Assembly (NCBI RefSeq): GCF_034314085.1
Contig: NZ_JAVIWI010000001.1
Coordinates: 2,604,001-2,668,000, forward strand
DNA from: Undibacterium sp. 5I1
GTDB taxonomy: Bacteria > Pseudomonadota > Gammaproteobacteria > Burkholderiales > Burkholderiaceae_D
Length of the DNA: 64,000 nucleotides
Direction: 5' to 3'
Position 1 is the first letter of the stretch. Each line of letters starts with the position of its first letter. Of this stretch, positions 1-8,328 are shown piece by piece. The position numbers and the translations under genes were made by a program. The notes beneath the pieces are model-generated. The model saw nothing but the letters and a program-made list of their open reading frames with translations, ran no database searches and was not told where the DNA came from.

Positions 1-32
1 CGGCCAGTACCGTAGTTGTAATTACCGATCAT
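1..32 (-). CDS. rpsI: 30S ribosomal protein S9, N-terminal fragment (runs off left edge)
   Basis: Only the first ten codons are inside the window. Read on the minus strand from the ATG at 32 they give MIGNYNYGTG followed by R, which fits the start of betaproteobacterial S9. The gene lies 9 bases after the rplM stop, the standard rplM-rpsI pairing in which both small ribosomal proteins are made from one mRNA. The identification rests mostly on this position; the rest of the gene is outside the window. Confidence 0.85.
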   Translation of the reverse strand, partial: MIGNYNYGTG

Positions 33-41
33 GGCTAATCC

Positions 42-470
42 TTAGATGTCGAGTACTTGAGGTTGCTGCGCAGTGTGCGGATGAGTTGCCTCAGCGTACA
101 CTTTCAGCTTCTTGATCATCGCGTAACCGAGTGGGCCTTTAGGCAACATGCCTTTAACTGCCTTCTCGAGTGCACGGCCTGGAAAACGCGCTTGCATTTT
201 CTGGAAATTAGTTTCGTAGATACCGCCTGGGTAGCCAGTGTGACGGTAGTAAGTCTTATTCAGAGCTTTAGTACCTGTAACACGCAGCTTACCTGCATTA
301 ATTACGACGATGAAATCGCCCGTGTCAACGTGGGGAGTAAATTCAGGTTTGTGTTTGCCGCGCAAACGGAGTGCCACTTCGCTGGCAACACGTCCGAGTA
401 TTTTGTCCGTCGCGTCAATCACGAACCAGTCGCGCTGCACTTCGTGTGCTTTTGCGGAAAAGGTTTTCAT
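42..470 (-). CDS. rplM: 50S ribosomal protein L13
   Basis: A 142-residue protein of the normal L13 length. It starts [20 protein letters not shown] and has the conserved [16 protein letters not shown] segment around residues 25-40 and the [18 protein letters not shown] segment near residues 98-115. L13 is an early-assembling 23S rRNA binding protein of the large subunit. An AGGA ribosome-binding site lies 6 bases upstream of the ATG at 470. It is the first gene of rplM-rpsI. The leader (about 471-600) contains a GACTCTC/GAGAGTC inverted repeat (545-551 and 579-585), which could take part in the L13 autoregulation known in E. coli, but that is only a possibility. Identification is certain. Confidence 0.98.
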   Translation of the reverse strand: MKTFSAKAHEVQRDWFVIDATDKILGRVASEVALRLRGKHKPEFTPHVDTGDFIVVINAGKLRVTGTKALNKTYYRHTGYPGGIYETNFQKMQARFPGRALEKAVKGMLPKGPLGYAMIKKLKVYAEATHPHTAQQPQVLDI

Positions 471-683
471 GATGAATCCTAGTAAGAGTTAAAAACGCCC
501 TGTGTTCTTGGTACTTTGGTGGTTCTGCCTACAATTAATTGACAGACTCTCCCTTGTAACTTCTCTCTTGGGCTAACAGAGAGTCGGAAATTATAGTATT
601 TTCAAGGACTTAGTGCAAGCACTGTTTAAAAAATGAGCAAATAGATCGGCCATATCTTGATTAACCAAGCACAAAAAATGAAC

Positions 684-780
684 AAAAAAAACCCGAAGAC
701 TTGGCTTCGGGTTGAATCCACCTAAGGAGGCAGAGGAGACAATTGCGTGGTTACTTAAAAGCAATACTTAAATAACCGAT
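684..780 (-). ncRNA. Candidate trans-acting small RNA with anti-Shine-Dalgarno segments
   Basis: No gene explains the strong minus-strand intrinsic terminator at 684-713: a 9-bp stem (690-698 with 705-713), a 6-nt loop, then a run of U. About 97 bases upstream of its end is a matching promoter with 17-bp spacing, predicting an RNA start near 780. The RNA would have a 5' hairpin with a 10-bp stem (749-758 with 768-777, one G-U pair), an open CU-rich stretch (about 714-748) and the terminator, the classic layout of an Hfq-type regulatory RNA. The open stretch holds CCUCCUUA (723-730), identical to the 16S rRNA anti-SD, and AUUGUCUCCU (734-743), complementary to the ompW and GDSL-lipoprotein ribosome-binding sites. 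I do not recognise a named family. The boundaries are predictions. Confidence 0.7.
690..713 (-). terminator. Intrinsic terminator of the candidate small RNA
   Basis: On the minus strand AACCCGAAG and CTTCGGGTT form a 9-bp stem around a 6-base loop and are followed by 6 to 8 U residues (684-691). No protein gene reads into it from that side, because the next gene (OsmC) is on the plus strand. Confidence 0.85.
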
Positions 781-786
781 GAGTCA

Positions 787-815
787 ATAATAGAACAATA
801 AATTGTGCAGTGCAA
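787..815 (-). promoter_or_regulatory. Sigma70-type promoter for the candidate small RNA
   Basis: On the minus strand there is TTGCAC (810-815) as -35, a 17-bp spacer and TATTAT (787-792) as -10. The -10 box matches the consensus at 5 of 6 positions and the spacing is ideal. The expected start point is about 780. Confidence 0.6.
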
Positions 816-1004
816 GATAATCTATGTAAATTTTTTAAAAATAGTGCCTTTTAAACTCATTTTTTTACAAGTTTTTTATAGCAGAAGCACTTATTTCTGA
901 TTATCGGACTTGGGTGATGATTATGTGCAGCATTTTTTACTATTTTTGCGGAGAAATCCCAAACTTAGCGCTGCGTTACAATGATGCCCTGGTTATATTA
1001 TTTT

Positions 1005-1105
1005 AGGGCTTACGCAAAATTGTTCCTGCAAAGCTTAGTGACTGAGGCAGTACGCAAGTATGACTAGTCGCTACAACGCAGCCGGAGTAGTTTTGCGTAA
1101 AACCT
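1005..1105 (+). repeat. Palindromic repeat family B, copy 1 (TTACGCAAAA ends)
   Basis: An element of about 100 bp begins AGGGCTTACGCAAAATTG and ends AGTTTTGCGTAAAACCT, so its ends are inverted copies of each other. The inner CTACAACGCAGC segment is shared with the copy at 32171-32269. It stops only about 6 bases before the OsmC ribosome-binding site, so any nearby OsmC promoter must lie in or before it. It looks like a small non-autonomous (MITE-like) repeat. No transposase is present. Confidence 0.7.
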
Positions 1106-1123
1106 ATATTTTGGAGGTAGCAC

Positions 1124-1582
1124 ATGGAAGCAACGGTACGTTGGACTGGTTTATCGGGTATGTCGTTTTTAGCAGAAACGGGCTCTGGCCATGCCGTCAT
1201 GATGGATGGCGCGCCCGATGGCGGCGGTCGCAATCTGGCACCGCGCCCGATGGAAATGGTGTTACTAGGGACTGGCGGCTGCTCTGCTTACGATGTGGTG
1301 TTGATATTGCGTAAAAGCAAACAAGATATACGTGGCTGCGAAGTCAAATTACAAGCAGAGCGGGCAGAAACCGAGCCCAAGGTTTTCACCAAGATCAATT
1401 TCCACTTTATCGTTCGCGGTCGTAACTTGAAACCTAACTTGGTGGAGCGCGCGATTAAACTCTCGCATGAAAAATATTGCTCTGCCTCGATCATGCTAGA
1501 GAAAACTGCTGCGATGACACACACCTATGAAATCATTGAGGACTTGGACTTAGCCTCAGAGCATGCGCAGCTTGTGGCTTAA
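1124..1582 (+). CDS. OsmC/Ohr family protein
   Basis: A 152-residue protein of the OsmC fold. The two conserved redox cysteines are visible: C53 in LGTGGCSAYDVV and C119 in LSHEKYCSASIM. Members are cytoplasmic thiol-dependent peroxidases that reduce organic or fatty-acid hydroperoxides, although YhfA-like members such as this one have no firmly established substrate. The start at 1124 is set by GGAGG 7 bases upstream (1112-1116); a longer frame back to 1060 would run through repeat B and is unlikely. It is alone on the plus strand and converges with the BPSS1780 gene. The family assignment is strong; the substrate is unknown. Confidence 0.9.
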   Translation: MEATVRWTGLSGMSFLAETGSGHAVMMDGAPDGGGRNLAPRPMEMVLLGTGGCSAYDVVLILRKSKQDIRGCEVKLQAERAETEPKVFTKINFHFIVRGRNLKPNLVERAIKLSHEKYCSASIMLEKTAAMTHTYEIIEDLDLASEHAQLVA

Positions 1583-1606
1583 ACTGGATGTTTTAATTGC
1601 CAGGCT

Positions 1607-2518
1607 TTAATTTCCGCCGGGCTTAGTATGATCAGGGTCGGCAGAATCGCGCTCTGCCGGCTCCTTTGGTGCAGTGTTTGCGGTAGCGTCTGTGACCTGA
1701 TCGACGGCGTTACTTGGTTTGTCTTGCAGCCTGCCAAAAATCGAAATATACGTCGGATAAAATGAGCAGTACATCACCACTGTCAACATCAGTGATACCG
1801 GCAACATAATAATCACGCCTAAAATTGGTTTGCCTACGATAAGGACGATGATTAAGCTCAATACGGTTGGTAACATCACCCCGATTAATAACCAGGACAA
1901 TCCATAAATCACGAACGCTTTACCAGCGCCACGCACCGCAAAAAAACTGTAAAAAACGGACTTGCCCAAGCCCATTTCTTGCCAAACGATCAGCGGCGCA
2001 GCGAACCAAAATGCCATTAATGCGGGGATATACACCACTGCGGAACACAGCATGCCCCAAAACATACCGGGATCCGGCAAACTTTGAGTGTCTTTTGGGT
2101 CTATCGGTTTTTGGGTCGTCAGATAATTCCAGAATGCCCCATCGTCAACCAAAGTCGATGCGCCGATTGCCAGCATCGCGGCAAGCAGATAAAGAGAACC
2201 CAGCGTCAGCAACCGAGAAAATGCAGGCGAACGAAAACCCAGCAGTAAAAGATTAGGATGAACTCTTTGTCCGTTTTCGATATTGCGACAAGCTTGTAAG
2301 AAACTCATGGAAAAAACCGGCACCAGTATCATCGGCAAAAACTGCCCGACGAAGGGAATCAGGCCAATTGCCATCGTCAAAAACATATACGCAAAAAACA
2401 GCGTCAACATTTCTACAGGCTGTTTACGGAAAAGCTGAAATCCAGCTTTAACCCAAGCCCACCCCATCATTGGCGCGGGATTGGAATTGGGGGATAACTC
2501 TACATTAGGCTGATTCAT
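1607..2518 (-). CDS. BPSS1780-type multi-pass membrane protein
   Basis: A 303-residue integral membrane protein. A short polar N-terminus containing GWAWVKAGFQLFRKQP, typical of the betaproteobacterial BPSS1780 family, is followed by roughly six hydrophobic segments (about residues 36-58, 62-80, 105-125, 155-180, 200-228 and 232-258). The C-terminus (about 270-303) is polar and charged and probably disordered. The family has no known biochemical role. It begins 8 bases after thrB ends and is probably cotranscribed with it, a pairing that recurs in Burkholderiales. Function cannot be derived from the sequence. Confidence 0.8.
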   Translation of the reverse strand: MNQPNVELSPNSNPAPMMGWAWVKAGFQLFRKQPVEMLTLFFAYMFLTMAIGLIPFVGQFLPMILVPVFSMSFLQACRNIENGQRVHPNLLLLGFRSPAFSRLLTLGSLYLLAAMLAIGASTLVDDGAFWNYLTTQKPIDPKDTQSLPDPGMFWGMLCSAVVYIPALMAFWFAAPLIVWQEMGLGKSVFYSFFAVRGAGKAFVIYGLSWLLIGVMLPTVLSLIIVLIVGKPILGVIIMLPVSLMLTVVMYCSFYPTYISIFGRLQDKPSNAVDQVTDATANTAPKEPAERDSADPDHTKPGGN

Positions 2519-2526
2519 TGTTTGTG

Positions 2527-3507
2527 TTACGTGGCGGCTAGGGGTACAGGGATCGGTAAAGGAGGAGCGTTATTGGCTTCACGCAGGCGAAGAATACGCT
2601 CAAAATGGCCGGGGTCATGCGGCGTCAGCATTTCAGCGTCACGCGGCAAATAAAAATCATAAGATCGAGATAGCCAAAATCGCAGCGCCGCAGCGCGTAG
2701 CATCGGCTGCCAAGCAATTTGCTCATCTGCAGTAAATGCTCGCACCGCATGGTAGGCAGTCAGCAGAGCATGGACTCTAGGAAAATCCAGCTCACCAGTT
2801 GCTACGTCAATACACCAGTCGTTGACCGTCACAGCCACATCAAATAACCAGGTGTCGCAACCGGCGAAATAAAAATCAAAAAAACCTGTCAGCCGCTCAC
2901 CGTCAAACATCACATTATTACGAAACAAATCTGCATGCACAGGTCCGCCCGGCAATGCTTTATAAATCGCGGTAGTGGCAAATGTCTCCTGATAATGCAT
3001 CTCTGCGCACAGCAGATGCTGGTTAGTCTCAGATAAAAACGGCAATACCGCGGGGGTAGTCTGATTCCACCATTCAAGACCGCGCAAATTAGGCTGGCGT
3101 ATTTCAAAATCTTTGGCCGCCACATGCATACGCGCCAGCATTGCACCTACTTCTGCGCAATGGGATGCGGCGGGTGCCATTTGCGAACTGCCTTCTAATT
3201 TGCTGACAATTGCTGCTGGTTTGCCATGCAAGGAAGAGACCAATTCTCCTTGATCATTTGCAATTGGCGCTGGCACCAAAACACCGCGATCTGCCAGATG
3301 GCGCATTAACTTGAGGTAAAACGGCAGTTGTTCAAAACTCAGATTTTCAAAAATCGTCAGAACAAATTCACCTGCATCGGTATTGATAAAAAAATTGCTG
3401 TTTTCAATACCCGAGGCGATACCTTTAATTGATAACGCGTTCCCCAATGGGAACTGCGTCATCCACGGACGGAGATCGTCCAGACTTACCGATGTAAATA
3501 CTGCCAT
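2527..3507 (-). CDS. thrB: Homoserine kinase (aminoglycoside phosphotransferase fold)
   Basis: A 326-residue protein starting [19 protein letters not shown], as in the ThrB II family. It phosphorylates L-homoserine with ATP to O-phosphohomoserine, the penultimate step of threonine synthesis, in the cytoplasm. The kinase motifs are clear: the catalytic-loop HADLFRNN at residues 191-198 and the metal-binding DFYFAG at 211-216. This type is related to choline and aminoglycoside kinases, not to the GHMP-family ThrB of E. coli. It lies between a DUF2782 gene (30 bases upstream) and the BPSS1780 gene, all on the minus strand, probably one transcript. Confidence 0.95.
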   Translation of the reverse strand: MAVFTSVSLDDLRPWMTQFPLGNALSIKGIASGIENSNFFINTDAGEFVLTIFENLSFEQLPFYLKLMRHLADRGVLVPAPIANDQGELVSSLHGKPAAIVSKLEGSSQMAPAASHCAEVGAMLARMHVAAKDFEIRQPNLRGLEWWNQTTPAVLPFLSETNQHLLCAEMHYQETFATTAIYKALPGGPVHADLFRNNVMFDGERLTGFFDFYFAGCDTWLFDVAVTVNDWCIDVATGELDFPRVHALLTAYHAVRAFTADEQIAWQPMLRAAALRFWLSRSYDFYLPRDAEMLTPHDPGHFERILRLREANNAPPLPIPVPLAAT

Positions 3508-3537
3508 ATCAAGAAAAGAGTGTGAGGCTGTTATGAA

Positions 3538-4041
3538 TTATTTTTTTGTGGCTGAATTTATCGATGAGCTTGTCGCCGCAGAAGACGCTGGTGAAGAGAC
3601 TTTCGGTGCTGGAGGCAAAGTCGGAATCTCTTCCACTTCTTTTGCTTCTTTTTTGCCCCCAAACTCCATTACCTTCCACTGCGCGCCACGGTTTGCATCG
3701 CCTTGTACTGTGCCTCGGGGTGCATTGCCAATTTCTGGATTGGCCTTGATGGTGTACTTACTACCAGCAGCAGTCACTTCAGCCTCTGTCACTTTACCGC
3801 CCACCGCACGCTTTTCTACGATCTTGCTTGGCGTGCTGGCCTTTGGTCCCGGTTTAATCAGTTTGACTCCGCTATCTGGCGCTTCTTCAATACGCTCTAA
3901 AGGTACTGCCGTAGATGCTACTGATGCAGCGGAAGGCGGGGCTGACGAGACTGGCTTAGTCTGTGCCATTGCGCTAAAAGGCAAAAATACTGCACTTAAG
4001 CAAAACAAAACGAGCGTAGATGGCTTGGAAAATTTTTTCAT
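3538..4041 (-). CDS. DUF2782-type secreted protein
   Basis: A 167-residue protein if it starts at the ATG at 4041, whose product MKKFSKPSTLVLFCLSAVF begins a good signal peptide ending near SAMAQ. A longer frame to 4095 would add 18 residues before this signal and is less likely. The mature part is rich in Ala, Pro and Ser. Its central segment (KVTEAEVTAAGSKYTIKANP, then GNAPRGT) resembles the DUF2782 domain, a short periplasmic domain usually encoded between polA and thrB in Burkholderiales. That position is matched here. The tail is Ser/Ala-rich. The function is unknown; the domain call rests on pattern and synteny. Confidence 0.75.
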   Translation of the reverse strand: MKKFSKPSTLVLFCLSAVFLPFSAMAQTKPVSSAPPSAASVASTAVPLERIEEAPDSGVKLIKPGPKASTPSKIVEKRAVGGKVTEAEVTAAGSKYTIKANPEIGNAPRGTVQGDANRGAQWKVMEFGGKKEAKEVEEIPTLPPAPKVSSPASSAATSSSINSATKK

Positions 4042-4257
4042 GATAGTCACTTCAGGCTTGTGGAATCGTGCTGCCATTGTAGCAAAGGGCTGCAACTACT
4101 CACAGTTATATCCAGATTATCTGGCAAGGATTTAAACGACAAAAATACCAAGAGACCATAATCAAGGTACCTAACTCAAGCCGACAACGCTGACATATTT
4201 CAGAACTAGGATAGCAATATGAGCAATCGCCATCAATGCCAATAACAAGCCAAAATC

Positions 4258-4349
4258 AATATACTCCCCCATTATTTTCATAAATATGTCTTATAGACCA
4301 ATAAATCTCTGGACAATTAAATATACTAATATGGAGTATATATTTTATC
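4258..4349 (+). repeat. Palindromic repeat family A, copy 1
   Basis: A 92-bp element starting AATATACTCCCCCATTATTTT and ending GGAGTATATATTTTATC; ATATACTCC and GGAGTATAT form the outer stem. The inner hairpin (GACCA...TGGAC) is weaker than in copy 2. It lies between the LOG gene end and the DUF2782 gene, about 217 bases upstream of the latter. The rest of the gap 4042-4434 shows nothing recognisable. Confidence 0.85.
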
Positions 4350-4434
4350 GAATCAACACATTAGCCAGCAATGCAACCCGCAACGCACGCAGTATCTACC
4401 ATATTTAATGCTGTTGTCGATCTAACACCAAGAC

Positions 4435-5172
4435 CTACAAATACAGCATCTTCTGCCGCTCTTCGTCCGAAGGTTCAATATCTCTTGCCTCATAAAACGC
4501 AAAAATCGCGTCCACGATATTGGCAGGCTCGTCAATCAATTGCACCAGATTTAAATCGCTTGCGTCTATGGTGCCATTGCCGACTAGCTGGGTTTTAATC
4601 CAATCCAGTAAGCCACGCCAAAAACTGCTACCGACCAAAATCACCGGAATATGCCGAGTCTTGCCGGTCTGGATCAATGTCAGCACCTCGGTCAATTCAT
4701 CCAAGGTACCAAAACCGCCGGGGAAAACCACATAAGCATCGGCGTATTTTACAAAGGCGACTTTGCGTGCAAAAAAATGCCGGAAGGTCAGCGAGATATT
4801 TTGCCAGGGGTTATTTTTCTGCTCATGCGGTAGCTCAATGTTTAAGCCCACCGATGACGATGCCCCCTCAAAGGCACCTTTATTAGCCGCCTCCATAATC
4901 CCCGGACCACCGCCAGAAATCACCGCAAAACCGGCATCCGATAAACGCCGCGCCAGATCGACGCACATCAAATAATCAGTATGCTCAACCGGCGTTCTGG
5001 CAGAACCAAAAATCGTCACGGCGGGACCGACGCCCGAGAGACGTTCGGTAGACTCAATAAACTCTGCCATAATCGTGAACATATGCCAAGATTCGCGCGC
5101 TTTGAGCGCCGTGGCTTTTTCGCCGTTGACCATTTGGCGCAACTTCAATATCCTTTTTCCGCTGTCACTCAT
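4435..5172 (-). CDS. LOG family protein (TIGR00730 Rossmann fold)
   Basis: A 245-residue protein with the LOG signature: SGGGPGIMEAANKGA near residues 86-100 and PGGFGTLDE at about 151-159. Family members that have been tested are nucleoside 5'-monophosphate phosphoribohydrolases, which release a free base such as a cytokinin from its ribotide; the natural bacterial substrate is often unknown. The ATG at 5172 is preferred because AAGGA stands 8 bases before it; the ATG at 5178 is only 2 bases from that site. The 80 N-terminal residues before the fold make it longer than the classic LOG of about 190 residues, as is usual for the proteobacterial long form. It is divergent from polA. Confidence 0.9.
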   Translation of the reverse strand: MSDSGKRILKLRQMVNGEKATALKARESWHMFTIMAEFIESTERLSGVGPAVTIFGSARTPVEHTDYLMCVDLARRLSDAGFAVISGGGPGIMEAANKGAFEGASSSVGLNIELPHEQKNNPWQNISLTFRHFFARKVAFVKYADAYVVFPGGFGTLDELTEVLTLIQTGKTRHIPVILVGSSFWRGLLDWIKTQLVGNGTIDASDLNLVQLIDEPANIVDAIFAFYEARDIEPSDEERQKMLYL

Positions 5173-5185
5173 TACCATTATCCTT

Positions 5186-8002
5186 ATGCAAAAAACCTTG
5201 TTATTAGTCGATGGGTCCAGCTACCTATACCGCGCTTTCCATGCCATGCCCGATCTGCGCAATGCGCAAGGCGAGCCAACAGGCGCGATCTACGGCATGA
5301 TCAATATGTTACGCCGATTACGCTACGATTATCCGGCCGCCTACATCGCCTGCGTGTTTGATGCTAAAGGTAAAACCTTTCGCGACGACCTCTATCCAGA
5401 ATACAAAGCACAACGCGCACCGATGCCCGACGACCTGCGCCTGCAAATTGTCCCCATTCATGAAGCCGTCACCGCCATGGGCTGGCCGATACTAATGGTC
5501 GAAGGCGTTGAAGCAGACGACGTGATTGGCACCCTCGCGGTAGAAGCGACATCACGCGGCATGAACACCATCGTCTCGACCGGCGATAAAGATCTGGCGC
5601 AACTGGTCAACGCTAATGTCACACTGATCAACACCATGAGTAATGAGAAGCTCGATGAAGCTGGTGTCATCGCCAAATTTGGCGTACCGCCAAACCGCAT
5701 CATCGATTACCTCACCTTGATTGGCGATACCGTCGATAACGTACCAGGTGTCGCCAAATGCGGACCAAAGACTGCCGTTAAATGGCTGGCAGAATATGAC
5801 AGTCTCGATGGCGTCATTGCCAATGCCGATAAGATTAAAGGCGTCGTTGGCGACAACCTACGTCAGGCATTAGACTGGTTGCCGCAAGGCCGGGTTTTGA
5901 TCACCGTCAAAACAGATTGCGACTTGTCGGCACAGCATATTTCCATCGACGAATCGCTAGTCGCCAAAGAAGAGAGCAAAGAAGCCATGCTCGCCTTCTT
6001 CACACGCTATGGTTTTAAAAGCTGGCTGCGTGAATTATCGGGCGATCCAACTGCCGGTGCAACGCCACTCAAAACAGCATCCAATACAAACAACGCACAA
6101 GCGGGCTTGTTTGGCGATGAGGCTAGCAACGCGACTTCTGCAGCCTCATCTACAGCCTCAATCACCAGCCCTGCTGAAATTCCGGCAGCGCCCGCAGTAA
6201 CTCAGTACGACATGATTCTGACCGAAGCCGCGCTGGATCAATGGCTGGCAAAAATCAATCAAGCCGCCCTCACCTCTGTCGATACCGAAACTACGTCGCT
6301 AGAGCCGATGACGGCGCAAATGGTCGGTATCTCTTTATGTTGCGAACCGGGATTAGCCGCTTATATCCCGCTAGCACACAGCTACCCCGGCGCACCGGCG
6401 CAACTCAGTCGCGAGGTGGTGCTGGCAAAACTCAAGCCATGGTTAGAAGATGCCAGCAAACTCAAGGTCGGCCAAAACCTCAAATACGACAGCCATATCT
6501 TCGCTAATCACGGTATTCATTTACTGGGGATACAACACGACACGCTGCTGGAATCTTACGTATTTGAATCACATAAGTCACATGACATGGACAGCCTGGC
6601 CTTGCGCCATCTGGGCAGAAAAACTATCAGCTTTGAAGAAGTCTGCGGCAAAGGTGCGTCGCAAATTTGTTTCGATCAAGTTGATCTGGAACGCGCTACA
6701 CAATACGCGGCAGAAGATGCCGATATCACGCTGCAACTCCATCTGGCGATGTGGCCACAGATAGAACCCGATGCCAAACTCACCCGTATTTATCACGAGA
6801 TCGAATTGCCGACCTCTATCGTATTGCAAAAAATCGAGCGCAACGGTGTACTCATCAACAAAGATTTATTAGCCACACAATCACATGAAATTGGTATCCG
6901 CTTACTAGAGCTGGAACAAAAAGCCTACGAGCTGGCAGAGCAACCCTTCAACCTAAATTCACCCAAACAATTAGGTGAAATTTTCTTCGTCAAACTGGGT
7001 CTGCCCGTCGTCAAAAAAACGCCTTCCGGTGCGCCGTCGACCGACGAAGAAGTCTTACAAAAACTGGCAGAAAATTATCCCCTGCCCAAAGTATTGCTCG
7101 AATATCGCGGTCTCGCCAAACTCAAATCAACCTATACCGACAAGCTGCCAAAGATGGTCAACGCAAGCACCGGTCGCGTCCACACCAACTACGCACAAGC
7201 AGTCGCCGTCACGGGCCGCCTAGCGTCGAACGATCCCAATCTGCAAAACATTCCCGTACGCACCGCAGAAGGACGCCGCATCCGCGAAGCGTTCGTGGCA
7301 CCGACCGGCAGCCACATCGTCTCTGCCGATTATTCGCAAATTGAGCTACGCATCATGGCGCATATCTCTGGCGACGCCAGCTTACTTAAAGCCTTTGCCG
7401 ATGGCGAAGACATACACCGCGCCACCGCGTCCGAAATTTTTGGTGTCACACTGCCAGAAGTCACTAGCGAGCAACGACGCTACGCCAAGGTTATCAACTT
7501 TGGACTGATCTACGGCATGAGCGCGTTTGGTTTAGCAGGTAATTTAGGCATAGAGCGCAACGCCGCCCAAAGCTATATCGACAAATACTTCCAACGCTAC
7601 CCAGGCGTCGCCCAATACATGGCCGACACCCGCACCCAAGCCAAAGCCCAAGGCTATGTAGAAACCGTCTTCGGCCGCCGCCTCTGGCTAGCAGAAATCA
7701 ACAGCCCCAATGGCCCACGCCGCCAGGGTGCAGAACGCGCAGCGATCAATGCTCCGATGCAAGGCACCGCTGCAGACCTGATCAAGTTAGCGATGATCGC
7801 CGTACAGGATTGGCTAGAGACTGACCAGCTCCAATCCAAAATGATCATGCAAGTTCATGATGAATTAGTGCTCGAAGTACCAGATGCAGAACTAGAATTG
7901 GTGAAACGCAAATTGCCAGAATTGATGGCGAATGTCGCAGAACTACGAGTGCCGTTATTGGCGGAAGTTGGCGTGGGAAATAATTGGGAAGAGGCGCATT
8001 AA
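5186..8002 (+). CDS. polA: DNA polymerase I
   Basis: A 938-residue three-domain enzyme used in repair and Okazaki-fragment processing. Residues 1-290 form the 5'-3' exonuclease (LLLVDGSSYLYRAFHAMP start, ISTGDKDLAQLV). A linker rich in Ala, Ser and Thr (about 315-350) leads to the 3'-5' exonuclease with an intact DTETTS near residue 365, so proofreading is expected. The polymerase domain has motif A SADYSQIELR (about 713), motif B RRYAKVINFGLIYG (about 764) and motif C MQVHDEL (about 887). The start is the ATG at 5186, where family similarity begins; a frame extension to 5075 overlaps the LOG gene. No clear ribosome-binding site precedes it. A hairpin follows at 8133. Confidence 0.97.
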   Translation: MQKTLLLVDGSSYLYRAFHAMPDLRNAQGEPTGAIYGMINMLRRLRYDYPAAYIACVFDAKGKTFRDDLYPEYKAQRAPMPDDLRLQIVPIHEAVTAMGWPILMVEGVEADDVIGTLAVEATSRGMNTIVSTGDKDLAQLVNANVTLINTMSNEKLDEAGVIAKFGVPPNRIIDYLTLIGDTVDNVPGVAKCGPKTAVKWLAEYDSLDGVIANADKIKGVVGDNLRQALDWLPQGRVLITVKTDCDLSAQHISIDESLVAKEESKEAMLAFFTRYGFKSWLRELSGDPTAGATPLKTASNTNNAQAGLFGDEASNATSAASSTASITSPAEIPAAPAVTQYDMILTEAALDQWLAKINQAALTSVDTETTSLEPMTAQMVGISLCCEPGLAAYIPLAHSYPGAPAQLSREVVLAKLKPWLEDASKLKVGQNLKYDSHIFANHGIHLLGIQHDTLLESYVFESHKSHDMDSLALRHLGRKTISFEEVCGKGASQICFDQVDLERATQYAAEDADITLQLHLAMWPQIEPDAKLTRIYHEIELPTSIVLQKIERNGVLINKDLLATQSHEIGIRLLELEQKAYELAEQPFNLNSPKQLGEIFFVKLGLPVVKKTPSGAPSTDEEVLQKLAENYPLPKVLLEYRGLAKLKSTYTDKLPKMVNASTGRVHTNYAQAVAVTGRLASNDPNLQNIPVRTAEGRRIREAFVAPTGSHIVSADYSQIELRIMAHISGDASLLKAFADGEDIHRATASEIFGVTLPEVTSEQRRYAKVINFGLIYGMSAFGLAGNLGIERNAAQSYIDKYFQRYPGVAQYMADTRTQAKAQGYVETVFGRRLWLAEINSPNGPRRQGAERAAINAPMQGTAADLIKLAMIAVQDWLETDQLQSKMIMQVHDELVLEVPDAELELVKRKLPELMANVAELRVPLLAEVGVGNNWEEAH

Positions 8003-8132
8003 AGCTGGAATAAGCTGAAGCGGAACTTCCAGAAACCCTTTGATTTAGATGGAGCGCCGGGCCGAATTTGCAATAAAGCGATGCGATCAGCTCAAGCAAA
8101 GATTTTTTAGACCGTCCCGAAATCAGTACCCT

Positions 8133-8184
8133 AATAATAATGCGGCTGTTGGAAGTATTTCGTGCCAACAGCCGCATTATTATT
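8133..8184. repeat. Perfect 20-bp hairpin with TGCGGC core after polA
   Basis: Bases 8133-8152 and 8165-8184 are exact inverted copies (AATAATAATGCGGCTGTTGG) around a 12-base loop. There is no long T run after either arm, so it is not a standard intrinsic terminator, although it may protect or end the polA mRNA. Its ATTATGCGGC core resembles the hairpins at 28921 and 62351. The rest of the gap 8003-8328 holds nothing recognisable. Confidence 0.75.
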
Positions 8185-8328
8185 TGGGATACTTAAAATT
8201 ACTTGGTGAGTTAACCAAGGTAAATAAACCTACCAACAGACACGCAATATATGTTACTTACAGCTCCATAAGTTATTCGTCATCCCGCTATAATCAACGG
8301 TAATTACATAAGCTAATACGCTAATCCC

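Noticed and set aside
57..482. Open frame of 141 codons antisense to rplM
   Set aside because: It is the shadow of a highly conserved ribosomal gene, with no ribosome-binding site and no recognisable product.
684..713. Terminator of OsmC or rplM transcripts
   Set aside because: OsmC and rplM both read away from this site. The U run is on the minus strand and upstream of rplM by over 200 bases, so it cannot end either mRNA.
8049..8303. 84-codon frame after polA
   Set aside because: It runs through the perfect hairpin at 8133-8184, which is better explained as a structural repeat.
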